Of a stretch of 64,000 bases of DNA, positions 11,147 to 22,539 are shown piece after piece. A model generated the notes under the pieces. The model was not told the origin of the DNA. It did no database searches and worked only from the letters and a program-made list of their open reading frames with translations. A program made the translations under genes and the position numbers. The DNA comes from Drechslerella dactyloides (Eukaryota > Ascomycota > Orbiliomycetes > Orbiliales > Orbiliaceae): the NCBI GenBank assembly GCA_020064725.1, contig JAGTWJ010000010.1:682001-746000 (forward strand), written 5' to 3'. The first letter of the stretch is position 1; each line of letters begins with the position of its first letter.

Positions 11147-13947
11147 CTCTTACACAATAGCAACAGTCGGATGACCGTGGGAAACTCCGAGCAAGAACAA
11201 AGATTTTTTTTTTTAGAGATTGAGGTGGAGATTTTCGTAGCGATCTAGAAACCTCTAGATCTTCGAATTGCCGATACGAAGGAGACGGATGGGAATGTCC
11301 CTAGGATAGATAATGCGGTATCTACCCTTGGAGGGACCTGATTGTGGTATCTTTCAGCAAGTGATGTTGGCGATTAGGCTGCCCCGTCCTCGCCGTCAAG
11401 AAGCCGATATCGTGGGAAAGCGATATCGGTCAAGAGCAGACGAGGAGGTCCTCGTACAAGTTAGACTGGAATGGTGATGATCGATGCGGATAGAGCGATT
11501 TAAGTCGGACGCCTTTTCAGCGGGTGTTATCTGGGCCTGGACGGACATCATCGTCAGCGAGCTGGCATACTACGGGTATGTGGTTCGACGATTGACATAC
11601 TTTGCGGGCTTGGAGAGGTAGCGTAGCAGGTCCTTCGGGCTCATATGAGGCGGACGTTTAACAATGGGTAAAACTTGTTCGCGAGCCTCACTCAAGATGA
11701 ATGAAGACTCGATGGGAAGTGGGTTTATGAGGCTGTGAAGCCTGTGGAAGTGTTACGACGCAGGAATGGTCGCCAGAACTGTGACTTGGGAGTTGGCCGT
11801 TTGACGGGCCAAAAACAGAGCTAGAAGCCGGAAATTCTGGTGGTGATTCCTTTGGTTCTGAGGCCAATTGGCACTAAATGTTAGCACAACGGTGTCTCTC
11901 TGCAGGAGACCGGCAGGCTTCCAGCCGCCAGATCAAACGGCTGCAACAGCGGACGGACGCACTCACTTGCAACGGGCAGCGTGATACGGTTGGTATCGAC
12001 AGACAGACGGACGGACAGCAGAAGGGAGGGAGAGATGGGAAGTCTAAGTTCGAGACAGCTCGCTACACGGCAGCAGGCTTTTTATTTGTGCGGGAGAACT
12101 TAAGTGTGGGAATAACGGGACCCAAAGACAGATGTTTGAATTTTATCCCACGGACCAGGATCAAGACCAAGACCTCGACAGGAGAAGAGGCACGAGCGGT
12201 GCTTTGTGACTGGAGTACTTTGCGGACCGTGGTAGGAGGAGGAGGACGAGACGGGCACTACGTCGCCACCGCTCAACGCTGCGGGAAAAAGTTTTATATG
12301 CGGTATTTTTCTTTTCCACGGCGAGGCAATTGCTCCAGGCACACACACACACAATTCGAAAGGCTCGCTTGACGTTGGCTCCATTGTCTTTGCTCGTTCT
12401 GGAAAGCTCGAAATTTTCTTCACGGTACGTCGTCCGTGGTTGTGACGCACGGGGCGCTGGAACTCTCCTAACTTTCAACCAACCTTGCATTGCCGGCTTG
12501 CGAAGACTCATTTGGTCAGGAGCTACAGACATGATCTGCTGCGCCTGGCGTTCCTCTCGGTTCCCGGCTCTCCAGGGACAATAGAAACAGAAAGGCAATG
12601 GGCATCGACTCGCCGCATGTCTGATGACGGCAATCCGGAAGGGCTGTCGACCTCATCGGTGCCGTGCCTCCATTCGGTCCGCCTGCAACTGCTCCACAAG
12701 GCAACTTGTGCAGGGAATCGTTCACTTTTTATGCGCGCAATTGGCAGAAACGTCGTCCAGTCCGTCACACAGATCCAGTCCGGCCGGCATGCGCATGCAA
12801 TGCACTCCAGAGCTCGCAAAAGGCTGCCATGCCTGCCAACAGCGCAGCCCGCGACGGGTGAAACTGCAGCTGCGGGGCTCCTGCCAATCAGAGCCGCCTG
12901 CAGTCTTTTAAGCTCACCCTTGCTCGCTGTTCAGCGGATGCAACCATGCATCCAGAGTTGACGGGCCTGCTCGCAAGCCCGGTCGCTCGGACGTTAGGAT
13001 CATTGATGTTACCAGCTGTGCTGTTCGACGAGCACGCTAATATAACTGAGTATACGTATATACCTCAGCATGGATATCGGATGGGGCAGCTGTGGAGTCG
13101 CAGTCGGTCATGTGGTTCTGAGTCTGGATGTGTATCTACCATATCGACGCTTATCTATGCACTCTGCAGCGGCCATTGTCGAGCCTGGAGGGGATCAAGG
13201 TAAGGCGGTTTGGTGAGATAGGACGATATATCAAGATACATTAATAGCTGATTGATTATCTCATCGGAGCTAGCTTGGGTCTATCTGCCTACTTGTATAT
13301 ATTATATGCGTCTCGGTAGAATCGTGCTGCTGGCTGAATGATACTAGCTAGCATCTCGAAGGCGAATCAACCGGGTTGAATCTTAGCGAGTCGCTGATAT
13401 CACACGGCAAAGGCATATAAGAGATGATATTATCCCTCATCCCAATGCTCCGGGCTTGCCGACAGCTTTAGCGGCTGGACTTTCAGCAGTTCCCATTCGA
13501 CTAGCTCCTTCACCCGTATCTTCAGTCAGCCCTTGAGTCTCGATAGCTTCGAGATGTGTTGTGACGTTCCCGCTGGCCTCGCCGCAACACACACGACAAC
13601 ACAAACAGCTTGTGCACGTGACACTCCACGGCAATCGCGATCGCGACCTTCGACGACCTTCGAGAGCTTATATGGTTGCCCTGGCTGTATTCCCGGAGTA
13701 TAAACAGCCCATTGGCCCGGAATCCATGTCGGGAAGGGCAACAGCGGATGGACGCGGGTGCGCCTACGCTTCTGACTGCGTTGCGTGTCATCTAGGGGCT
13801 GACGGCGGGTGGGTCTTGGCTCGGACAGCTTCCAGTTCCTCCTTTTTCAATCCAGCTGACCTGACAGCTCTGAACAGCATCGTCGCACCAGCATACATTC
13901 GACCTCGATGGGTCGCGCAATCGACTTGCGGACCTCGCGTTTGATCG
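11147..13947. other. long intergenic region between divergent genes
   Basis: About 2.8 kb separate the divergent starts of SPE2 and the gene at 13948. No frame has a recognisable protein. Features seen are a T10-type run near 11206, a (CA)n tract at about 12339-12353, and many short overlapping frames. AdoMet decarboxylase mRNAs of other eukaryotes often carry regulatory upstream frames; I did not find a convincing one by eye. The length suggests long regulatory leaders. Confidence 0.4.
12339..12353. repeat. (CA)n microsatellite
   Basis: A short uninterrupted dinucleotide CA/AC tract, read directly from the sequence, in the intergenic region between SPE2 and the gene at 13948. No function is inferred. 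Confidence 0.85.
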
Positions 13948-16900
13948 ATGGACGATTGGGCAATAAGCTCTCCCTGGGCTGAGACCGCAAACGATGACGG
14001 CTTCGATACCTTCCAGTCGCCCGCGCCGCCTCCGCCTGTTGCCTCGAACGGTTACAAAAACGCCGCGGGAGGCGGTCTAGGCAATGGTCACCCGCCCTTC
14101 AAGGCGCACAAGGAGGAGCCGTTTGGAAACGGCTGGGGCTTCGGGGACCACGGCCTTTCGCGCAGCCCGAGACTACAGAGCACAGATGTTCACACACACG
14201 GAGGATGGAAGCTCAACGATCGAGCTGCCTCTCCTAATCCGGATGGCCCCGTGCTTCCATCCGATCTGAGCAAGCTGAAGCCTGCAAAGCACGACTGGGA
14301 GTACAAGAATGAATGGGCAAAGAGCGAAGAAGATCTTGCCCCACCGCGAGCCTCGAGTGTCTGGGACAAGAGCGACGATTGGGCCAAACCTGAGCCTCCA
14401 CCACCGGTAGCTACGGAACGGCCGCATCCCACGGAACCGGCCACGACGCCCTCGCCTCGCAATGAGGAACCTGTCAAGTCACCGGCACCAGTCGTACCAA
14501 TCATCGATATCAAAACGGATCAGCCCGAAGCTCCAATTGACACGCATCCACCCGAGCCACCGGGCCAGCTTACCGTCGATTCTTCCGTCACAAACTTGGA
14601 CACGAGGCGGCCGAGCCTGAAAACAGCTGATTTGGAAGTGCCATCGCCTCGTGCAACCTCCCCTCGTCCGGCATCATCTAACGGAGACGACTTTGGAGAC
14701 TTTGAAGACGAAGATGATTCGGCTGACCCGATTGAATTCGAGGAGGCACCAACATCCCCCCGAGAGCATGAGAACTTCACAAAACGAGAGATTGACGTGG
14801 ACAATCTCGTTGTGGACAGCCTCAGTACGCTAGATGGCTTGTATCAAAACAAGCCGTGCCAGCTCCCAGCTGGTCCGGGTAGCTCTGAAATCATATCAAC
14901 TACATCACAGTATGTCGATTCTTCGTCTCCTGTACGGGATGACTCTGCTAACTTATTTCAAGGCGGAAGACATGGTACAAGCTTATACGAAAAGAATCGG
15001 CACGCAACAGCATCCAAGGGGAGGATGTCTTGCGTGTTCGATGGTCCGGTTCGGAAGTTCAACAGAAAGTTCACGACATCGTCAAACGGTGGATTTCTGA
15101 AGATCGCATGAGTGGTCGCACAATGGTTGGAAGCAATAGCGGCGGATCATTCGATTGGAACTCGAGTCCACCTCCTACTAGTAGTGGACAGTCCAATCCG
15201 CGGAGTCCGGCGAGGTCGAGCTTTCCTCCTCCTAAGGCGAACTTCAGCCCTCCTACACGGTCATCCACGACTGCAACCTCACCTGCTTCTCCGCAATCAC
15301 CAACCTTCGGATGGAATTCAACGCAGAGTCCTCAAAGCCCAGGTCTCGGATGGGCGAGTGCAAAGGCCACCGCTGGCGCAAAACCGCCTGGCCCGAATTC
15401 GCATTTTAGCAGCGGCCAAAATACTGGGGGTCCTACCGGCATGTCAGCATTCTCTATTTTCGCACAGAATTCAACCAAGCCAGCATCACGACACACGGCA
15501 AGCAGCTCTGTCGACCTACCACGTGTCAAGGCGACCCCAAAATCAGCTCGTCCAACTTCGCTGCTTGTTGAGCCCAGCTCGAGAAGCTTGTTCGGGGAGC
15601 TGGCAGCGATGAGGTCGCCTCCTGCTGCCCCTGTACCGAAACCGCCGTCAACGACCTCTAACATGGACTTTTCCATGTTTGAGAGCAAACCAGTTGCCAA
15701 AGGGCCTCAGACTCCTATAAATACGTCGTTTGATGATGATTTTGGAGACTTTGAAGGTTCCGACTTCCAGTCTCCGCCTACACCCCAGTTCCCCACCCAT
15801 GTCTCCCAACCAGGATTCCAGGCTGCTTCGCCACCGTCACAACCTAAGACCGTGCCACCAACATTTGATTCCGCTGCTTCATTCCTCGCCAGCGGAAAGC
15901 CAACGCATCCTACTTCTTCCCAGCCAGCCATAAGATCATCGATCGATGTCGTGTTCGGCGTGCCAGATGTCGCTCAAACTACTCCAGCGGCGAATTTCAA
16001 AACTTCTAGCCCACCGCACGCGATGTCACAGCCAGCTAGTGATCCTTGGGGTTCGTTTGATATATTTGACGCCCCAAAACCGTCGCAGCCGGTACCTGGC
16101 TTGGCTGCGGTTGGGTCCGCCTCGTCTCCACCAACCCAGCGGCTCCCTCAGCAGCCACCCGGGCGACAAAACGGTAAATCTCCGGCTTTCGCGGAACTAA
16201 AGCGACCTGCGCTTCCGGTGCTATTCGCGAAGCCAGCTATCCCATCCCGAGGCGCCAGCAAACCTGCTGAAAAGAGCGACGATTTCGACGATTGGGGCGA
16301 AATGATCGCTACTCCCGCTTCGGATCAACAAGTGGACTGGGGGGCGCTTTCCCAAACGCCCAAGCTGTCCGTTTCAAGCGAACCCGAGACGCAGGTTCGC
16401 CGCCGTTCCTGGACCTTGGATATGTTTGGGTCGCCCGAGGACAATATAACCAGCGCCAACCCCGCGGATTTGCTTGATAAACCCAAACCTGCCACATCTA
16501 CCAGGAAGGTCCCGTCACCCATATCGATCAATAAGACGAACAACATGCCGACAATACCTGCTACCCCTTCACCTGGCACGACGGGCCTCTTCTCGCCCGG
16601 TATCCTCGTCCCCCAGCGGGTTGCAACGCCGACTTCGGCCTCTCACCCGCCTTCGGCGCGTGGATCGCTCGATGCGTCCAGACAGAATCAACCGACTCCA
16701 CGTAATGGATCCTTCGCCTCGCTGAACTCCCTGAGCTCGATGGGCGCGAAGGCCGAAGAGCCATCGGCGAACATGAAGCAATTCCAGCCACCCAAGCTAC
16801 AGACGCAGCCTCCAAAGCCAACACCATCGCCGCAACCGAGTGTATCGTCGCCGCTGTCAACCGAGTGGAACGACGCAGACTTTGGGTTCTTCGAAGAAGC

Positions 16901-17138
16901 GACGCCGGCGCCGAAAGAGAAGGCATCGGAGACGAAATCGGCTGCCGGGACAAGCTCTCTTGGCCATAGATCTACTGTGTCTCTTGGGGGCATGCCGACG
17001 CAACGCGCTGGGGCAAAACTGGGGCATGCCCCGAAAGGCAGCGTCACCATGGCTCCCATCGTTGGGAAGAAGGACGAAGACGTCGCGTTTAAGGAGATCA
17101 TCGATCTGCTGCCGGATATGGGGTATATGTTGAAGTGA
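13948..17138 (+). CDS. disordered protein with DFGDF adaptor-type motifs
   Basis: Two exons, 13948-14909 and 14963-17138 (3138 nt, 1045 residues). The intron has a GTATGT donor, CTAAC branch and CAAG end. Most of the protein is Ser/Pro/Thr-rich and disordered. A compact block spanning the splice junction (about residues 322-371, from RKTWYKL to VKRWISED) looks folded. Acidic-aromatic motifs recur: DDFGDFED at 247-254, DDDFGDFEG at 578-586, DDFDDWGE at 760-767 and ADFGFFEEA near 959-967. Such motifs bind the ear domains of AP-1 and GGA clathrin adaptors in known accessory proteins. I infer a clathrin-trafficking accessory role, unproven. Repeated SP, TPR and PPP segments suggest phosphorylation and SH3 contacts. 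The N-terminus (MDDWAISSPWAE) and C-terminus (DIINLLPDMGYM-like) look conserved. Confidence 0.85.
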
Positions 17139-17486
17139 GGACGGTAGTTCTGTATGCCTGCTGTTTTCTCTTTCGTCGGCCGTATTGGATACCAGGTATC
17201 ATTTGCTTGCTGGATATGATTGCGTTTAGCCAAATGCGGGTTACCAAGGGACATTATACGGGATTCTATTATGATATAGCTATGAAAACTTAAGATTGCT
17301 TTTATATATTACTTGACTAGTCGACTGTCTTTTGGCGCAAAACCTAGAGGAAACTGCTGGGTGTGCAATGTACAATGTATTTATATGTATACGGTTTATG
17401 TACAAGATGTGGTTTTATCACGATTCCACAAAATCTAGTCCTCTTACCAAGGATGTATCGTACACAGACCATGCTGCAGCCTGCCA
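17139..17486. other. convergent 3' intergenic region
   Basis: The 3' ends of the 1045-residue protein gene and OXA1 face each other here. The stretch is AT-richer than the flanking exons, as expected for 3' UTRs. No gene is seen. Confidence 0.5.
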
Positions 17487-19106
17487 TCACATACCCATCC
17501 TCTTCTTGGCCTTATCCATCTCCGCCGCCTTCTTCTCGTACTCTTTGTACTTTGCATCTTCCCTGCTCTTCGCCAGCTGCTCCTTGATCCCTGCTACGAC
17601 GCCATCCTTGGACCCCAACGCCATGGACACCATGTTGGTAGACGTCGACTGCGATGACATCTTCTCTCTTTGGGCCTCCACGACTGCCCGGTCAGCCTCG
17701 AGTCTGGAGCGAGCTGCGTCGGACAGATTCCCCGATTGCAGGAGCGGGTTCTCGACCTTGTTGTCATTCAGCGGGTAGAGTCCGAGGTAGGCGCGGACTT
17801 TCGCGCTCCGGAACGCAGAGGCCTGCAGGAACGCGAGGAACGATGTTGCGGAGAAGTATAACGTCAATATCTAGTGCGGCGGAGCTTGATGTTAGCATCT
17901 TAGGTAGGGTGGTGTTCTAAGTATATGGATGGGGGTCCCTTACCGAAGGCATGGTGCAGGTGACTGCAAGACTTATCGCGGGTAAAAAGTAACTCAGCAT
18001 ACTCATGATCTTTGCGGACTGCCCGGAGAGCGCGTCCGTGACCGTGAACCGGAGACTCGCAAACAGTAGACCCGCGGACGTCAGCGGCAAGATGAAGTAC
18101 GGATCCGCGCTCGTCAGATCGGTGAACCACAGGATGCCCGCGGTGTCGAGTCCGGGGACGGGCAGGTATGCCATCTGCCGCAGGATGAAGAAGGAGCCGA
18201 TCTGGAAGGGGATCTGCAAGAACCCGGTGATGGGAAGCAGCGGGCTGGCGCCGACTCGCTTGTACATGACCTGCATCTCGGCGACGATTTGCTGCTGCGC
18301 GACCTTGTCGTTTTGCTGGATGGCCTGCATCTGCCGCTCGATGAGCGGGTTGAGGTGGGGGCGGATCTCCTTCATGCGGGCTGTGTTATCGGCGAGGCGG
18401 GCGAAGAGCGGGAAGAAGCCGATACGGATGGTGGCGACGGTGAGGAGGACGGTCGCCCACCAGGGGGCGCCGGCGTAGACGTGGATGCTCTCGAGGATGT
18501 TCTGCATCATCGTCGTGGGGCCCCAGCCGTTCTCCAGGCCGAGGGCTGAGAGGTAGCCCATTGTGTCCGGCTGGTGGGTGACGGCCTCCTGCAGCTCAGG
18601 GACGCCGGGGAGCCATCGGTCGACGATTGAGCTTGCGTGCTCGGTGGGGACTGCTTTCGGGAACTCGGTGAAGGAAGATAGCGGGGCCGTGTCGACGTCG
18701 GAGGCAGGAGGAGCATCGACGGCCTCTGGTCCCTCGATCGCGGGCGCTGCAGGAGGGGCAGCGACGGATTCGTCGGCTGCGGGTGCGGGAGGCGCAGCGG
18801 TGGGTGCTTCAGTGGCGGGTGCGGGGGGAGTAGGTTCGGAGCGCGACGGCCAAAGGGAAAAGGATCGGACGCCGACGAGAGATCGCGATAGAGGGTGGAT
18901 GTGCCTTGAAGCCGACAATCGCGGGGCAGACGACGGCCGCGGTATCTGTGAAGACGGTGGGATTTAGCTGATTGCTTCTCTGAAGACTACGCGATTGGGT
19001 GAAGCACCTGTCCGAGGCTTGAGAATAGCCTCGAGCCAGCTTGTGGCGACAGACCCGGAAGCCGGACCCGTGGCGGGCGGCGGGCGGCCCTCGACAGCGG
19101 CAGCAT
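17487..19106 (-). CDS. OXA1: mitochondrial inner-membrane insertase Oxa1
   Basis: Inserts mitochondrially encoded and conservatively sorted proteins into the inner membrane (YidC/Oxa1/Alb3 family). Three exons: 19106-19008, 18945-17944, 17870-17487; 1485 nt, 494 residues. The first exon gives an Arg/Ser/Leu-rich presequence (MLPLSRAARRPPRVRLPG), a typical matrix-targeting signal; it is needed because the long second frame has no suitable ATG and a TAA upstream. An Ala/Pro linker follows (about residues 55-110). The conserved core begins near WGPTTMMQNILE and contains GAPWWATVLLTVATIR, the MYKRVGASPLLPITGFLQIP loop, and the PYFILPLTSAGLL and MSMLSYFLPA membrane segments. A charged, coiled-coil C-terminal tail (KSREDAKYKEYEKKAAEMDKAKKRM) matches the ribosome-binding tail of Oxa1 rather than the shorter Cox18. 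Confidence 0.94.
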
Positions 19107-19459
19107 GTGGTGGAGATTTGGATGGCGGTTGAAGTTGAGGTTTCGGCAGCCAATTTTTTTCGCTTTAGCACCCCGGGCGATGTGCATGCATACGACAGGC
19201 AGCTCCCTAGCTCGACACTCCGAAGCGCTCGGTATAGAAATTGAAATAAAACCTGAAGAAGTCATGATATTTATTTCGCAAAGAACTCTAGGTATACCTT
19301 GCGATACAGCGTATTGGGATATCGGTGTATTTCGAACAAAATCAACGTGGTCTACAATCCAGTGAACCCCCTCCGATAACGCCCTCGCAATGCAGTGAGA
19401 ATATTCGACCAAGATATTTGGTCCGCGAGCAAGCAGTCGAGGCAGCCTGAAGGCCGGCC
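19107..19459. other. short intergenic region OXA1-TAF11
   Basis: 353 bases between the TAF11 stop and the OXA1 start, both on the minus strand. Expected to hold the TAF11 3' UTR and the OXA1 promoter. Nothing else is seen. Confidence 0.5.
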
Positions 19460-20415
19460 TCACTTGAACAGACGACCGCCCATGCCACCGACAACAGTCC
19501 TCCTGTTCCCATTCTCCATCGCGGCGACATGGTCGCCCGCCGTCTTCCCGTTCTCCAATCTCCACCGCCGCGCCGCTTCTCTGATATGTTCAGGGAGCAG
19601 CGGCGCGCCTGGCTTGTCGTCGCCCCAGGCCTTCTGGATCTCTCGTGCTCTTTCAACCATCTCCCCGGCGAAGATCTTCGAAAAGCCTCCGATGGCGGAT
19701 GCGACGTTAGCGCTGATGGACTGTCCGAGCACGAGATTGGCGACCTTTTTGACGGCAGATTTTTGCAGCGTGCCACGCCGATATGCCTCATATCGGGCCA
19801 TCTGGTCGGAGTCAAAGTGATCCATCAATATGCTATGAACAAGAGTTAGCCCGCTGCCTGAGAGCACGTAGAGCCTGGATGCAGCCGATGGACAACATAC
19901 TTCAGACGTCTCTGCTCCTCTTCCTTCTGCTCCTCCAGTTCCTCCATATCGCCGACTCGCATGATGGTAAGGAGGTCGTCCCCGATGTCTTCGTCGCTAC
20001 CGTCGCCATCGTCGTCGCCCCCCTTACCACCAGCTGCCGTACCACCCCCCGCGTCGTCTTTACCACCACCCGGCGGCGGAGCGAGCACCCGGTCGACACT
20101 ATTCCCGCGGGTGAAGCTCGTCGTCGCGTTGGAAGTGACGCTAGCGCTTCTGCGACGGCGGGCAGCAGCTTCGGCGTTCTCGGGAGGGAAAGATGTCTGT
20201 CGCAGAGGATGCGACTTGGAAGCGGAGGCTTGCATGGACGTCTTGCGTGACATGGCTGGCGTGCCGCCGGAGACTTTGGACTTCTTGGTCGACGGGCCGC
20301 CAGGGGTCGATGCGCCGGACGCGGTCGTGTTCGCGGAGATGCGACGCTTGTTCTGCGGGACGGTGAGGGAGCCGCTGGCCGGAGGCGAGCCGGCAGCGGA
20401 GGCTGGCGTCGACAT
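19460..20415 (-). CDS. TAF11: TFIID subunit TAF11
   Basis: Subunit of general transcription factor TFIID; its histone fold pairs with TAF13. Two exons, 20415-19901 and 19832-19460 (888 nt, 295 residues). Residues 1-150 are disordered (Ser/Thr/Ala/Pro, Gly- and Asp-rich), followed by an acidic stretch and a short EEQKEEEQRRL helix. The histone-fold region begins across the splice site: ILMDHFDSDQMARYEAYRR, then LQKSAVKKVANLVLGQS and SAIGGFSKIFAGEMVERAR, all typical of TAF11 (human TAFII28). The start at 20415 (MSTPASAAGS) is chosen over an upstream in-frame Met at 20577 because the extra residues derive from GTGTC repeats and look like leader. The start lies 336 bases from the divergent gene at 20752. 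Confidence 0.94.
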
Positions 20416-20751
20416 GTCGAAATGCCAGGCTTGTTCGCCCTGTATCGCGTCGTACTGTGCACTGCCGTTCGACGTGTCGTGTCGTGTCGTGTCCCGATAC
20501 GATACGATCGCGTGGGCGGACAAGCGGAGAGAGAGAGACAGAGAGCTGTGGAAGTGGCGACAGAGTGACCGCATCAATTGCCGTTTGCCCCAACCGGATT
20601 TAGCCTCCGTTCAACCTTTCTCTCTCACCACCTCGACCACTCCGTTCGCCATCATTGACCTCCACAACCAGACCACCGTGGACTCGATATCGGTATCACT
20701 ATCGCGCTACCCCCGTCGAATGCATTAGCAACCAGCTGCCCTGTCAGCGCC
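20416..20751. promoter_or_regulatory. shared divergent promoter TAF11 / unknown protein
   Basis: Only 336 bases separate two divergent start codons, so both promoters must overlap here. It contains a GTGTC pentanucleotide repeat (20474-20493), GATAC repeats just after it and a GA-rich tract (about 20521-20545). A bidirectional promoter is inferred from geometry. Confidence 0.55.
20474..20493. repeat. (GTGTC)4 microsatellite
   Basis: Four perfect GTGTC units read directly from the sequence, within the divergent promoter upstream of TAF11, followed by GATAC units. Function unknown. Confidence 0.85.
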
Positions 20752-22539
20752 ATGTCCGACGACAAGTCCAACCAGTCGCAGCCGCCACAGAGCCCCTCTA
20801 CCCCAGATTCTGCGCCATCGGAGCCCCGCCGCCCAGAACCACCACAGGACCTCTTCTCCTCCATCCGCCGCTTCGCAGACGAACACATATCCGCTACCCT
20901 GCACTCCGTCTTTGGCATCCCGAGCATCCTCCATACGCCTGCCAGCTCGAACTGGATCATCGACGATAGCGATCGCAATCGGATCGATGGTGTGAGCCGA
21001 CGGGAAGGAGCCGACGACTCTGGTCGCGACGACGACAATAAGGGTGGTAGCGGGTCCAGTCCTACTGGACCTGGAGGATCTTCTGGCAGCTCGGGACAGT
21101 CAGGGACGCCTCCTCCCTCCGGCTCATCTTCAGATCGGAACAGAAATGACGGCAACAACAATGATGCTTCCTCGCCAAGGATAATGCTGCCGCCGGCAGT
21201 ACTATTGCCCGAGCTGCTGTTCTCTCTAGGCGTACAGTCTGCCGATATACTCGAGCGCAATTTTAGCGGCCACGTTAAGGAATTGGAACGGCTCATCCAG
21301 GAAGAAGCGGCCCGGCAGAAGGAGATATCTGCGTCGAAGCTCCAACAGGACTTTGGTCCCTTTCAAAAAGAGTTCAGGAACCTATTCGAGCTGGAGGCTG
21401 CTCTGCAAAAAGCTGCTTCTGAGGCTCAGCAGCGGGGCGAGAAGGAATTCCCACGTTCGCAAACCATCATCATCAAAGGCACTCAGTCCAACAACGGCGA
21501 ACCGAATTTCACAGTAACAAAGCTCTCAGGATCCCCACCGTCCCTGCCGCAGTCACAACCCACTTCCTCCATTTGGAGGGATATATTTGGCGAAGATATG
21601 TACGGATCGCAGCGGACGCATCCGCTGTTCACCAGCTTGTTTGACGAATTTCTACCTGATGGATCCTACAATCGGCGACAGTACCCGACAAGCCCTGTAG
21701 GCGGGTGGACCCTGCCGTTTCAATCGGGAGCATTCCCTCTCTCGATTCCCTCCGATCCGTTTGGTCACTTTTTTAAGTTCGTGACGGGGCCGTGGATCAG
21801 GACTATGCACGAAAGCTGGGATCCAACATATAACGATGTCACGAGAAATGTTCTGGACCGGATAAACTCGGAGAGAGTGGAAAATAAAAGAGACGGCGCC
21901 GTTACGCAAGAGGAGTTCGGTCGCCTGGTGCAAGAAGAGCAACTCAAGCTCGCACAGGAACGCATGAAGCACCTGAACGATCGACGACAGGAATTGGAGA
22001 AACTACGAAATGAGAAGCGCGGAGTCCGAGACGCTCTCAACGAGGAATCTCCAATGGTACTGGTCGAAGATCCCCCACAGTCAACGGAAGAAAGCGAACC
22101 ACAGACGGAGCTCGACATGTATGATTTCTTCCTCTCATTCGGCGGGAAGAAGAAGGCTGCCGGCGACAAGGTGCTCGTTGCCAAGTCGACATCTACCACC
22201 TCGACGACCGGTGCGGATGGAATCACCCGCGTGAAGAAGACCTCCGAGAGGAGATACTCGGACGGCACCGTCGAAAGAGAGGAGCACCATGAAGAGAGCG
22301 CTGCCAGCCAGTCGCCCGCCCCTTTCATGGACCATTTCAAGATGTTGGAAGAGCTGAGGAGGCACGAGCGCGAGATTCGTCGTCAAGAAGGTACGAGGAG
22401 AGTGTTCGAGATCGAGCAAGAGGAGGAGCGGGAGGAAGCTGCGGCCATCCCACCGGAGACAAAGCCAGATGATGACGGCAAGAAACCGGGCGGTGGATGG
22501 AGCAGTTGGATGTGGGCTTCTGGTAAGAAGGACGAGTGA
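20752..22539 (+). CDS. conserved-looking fungal protein of unknown function
   Basis: An intronless frame of 595 residues. The N-terminus is Pro/Ser-rich, then a compact segment (DLFSSIRRFADEHISATLHS, about residues 33-52) suggests an amphipathic helix. A Gly/Ser/Asn linker covers about 90-145. The middle holds charged helical stretches (KELERLIQEEAARQKEI) and a hydrophobic-aromatic region (PFQSGAFPLSIPSDPFGHFF, near 325-345) followed by another helix. From about 385 to 425 a Glu/Arg/Lys-rich coiled coil is likely. The C-terminus ends in a Trp-rich GGWSSWMWASGKK. I do not recognise the family with confidence and give no function. The single long frame, even composition and close divergent spacing to TAF11 make it a real gene. 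Confidence 0.85.
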   Translation: MSDDKSNQSQPPQSPSTPDSAPSEPRRPEPPQDLFSSIRRFADEHISATLHSVFGIPSILHTPASSNWIIDDSDRNRIDGVSRREGADDSGRDDDNKGGSGSSPTGPGGSSGSSGQSGTPPPSGSSSDRNRNDGNNNDASSPRIMLPPAVLLPELLFSLGVQSADILERNFSGHVKELERLIQEEAARQKEISASKLQQDFGPFQKEFRNLFELEAALQKAASEAQQRGEKEFPRSQTIIIKGTQSNNGEPNFTVTKLSGSPPSLPQSQPTSSIWRDIFGEDMYGSQRTHPLFTSLFDEFLPDGSYNRRQYPTSPVGGWTLPFQSGAFPLSIPSDPFGHFFKFVTGPWIRTMHESWDPTYNDVTRNVLDRINSERVENKRDGAVTQEEFGRLVQEEQLKLAQERMKHLNDRRQELEKLRNEKRGVRDALNEESPMVLVEDPPQSTEESEPQTELDMYDFFLSFGGKKKAAGDKVLVAKSTSTTSTTGADGITRVKKTSERRYSDGTVEREEHHEESAASQSPAPFMDHFKMLEELRRHEREIRRQEGTRRVFEIEQEEEREEAAAIPPETKPDDDGKKPGGGWSSWMWASGKKDE

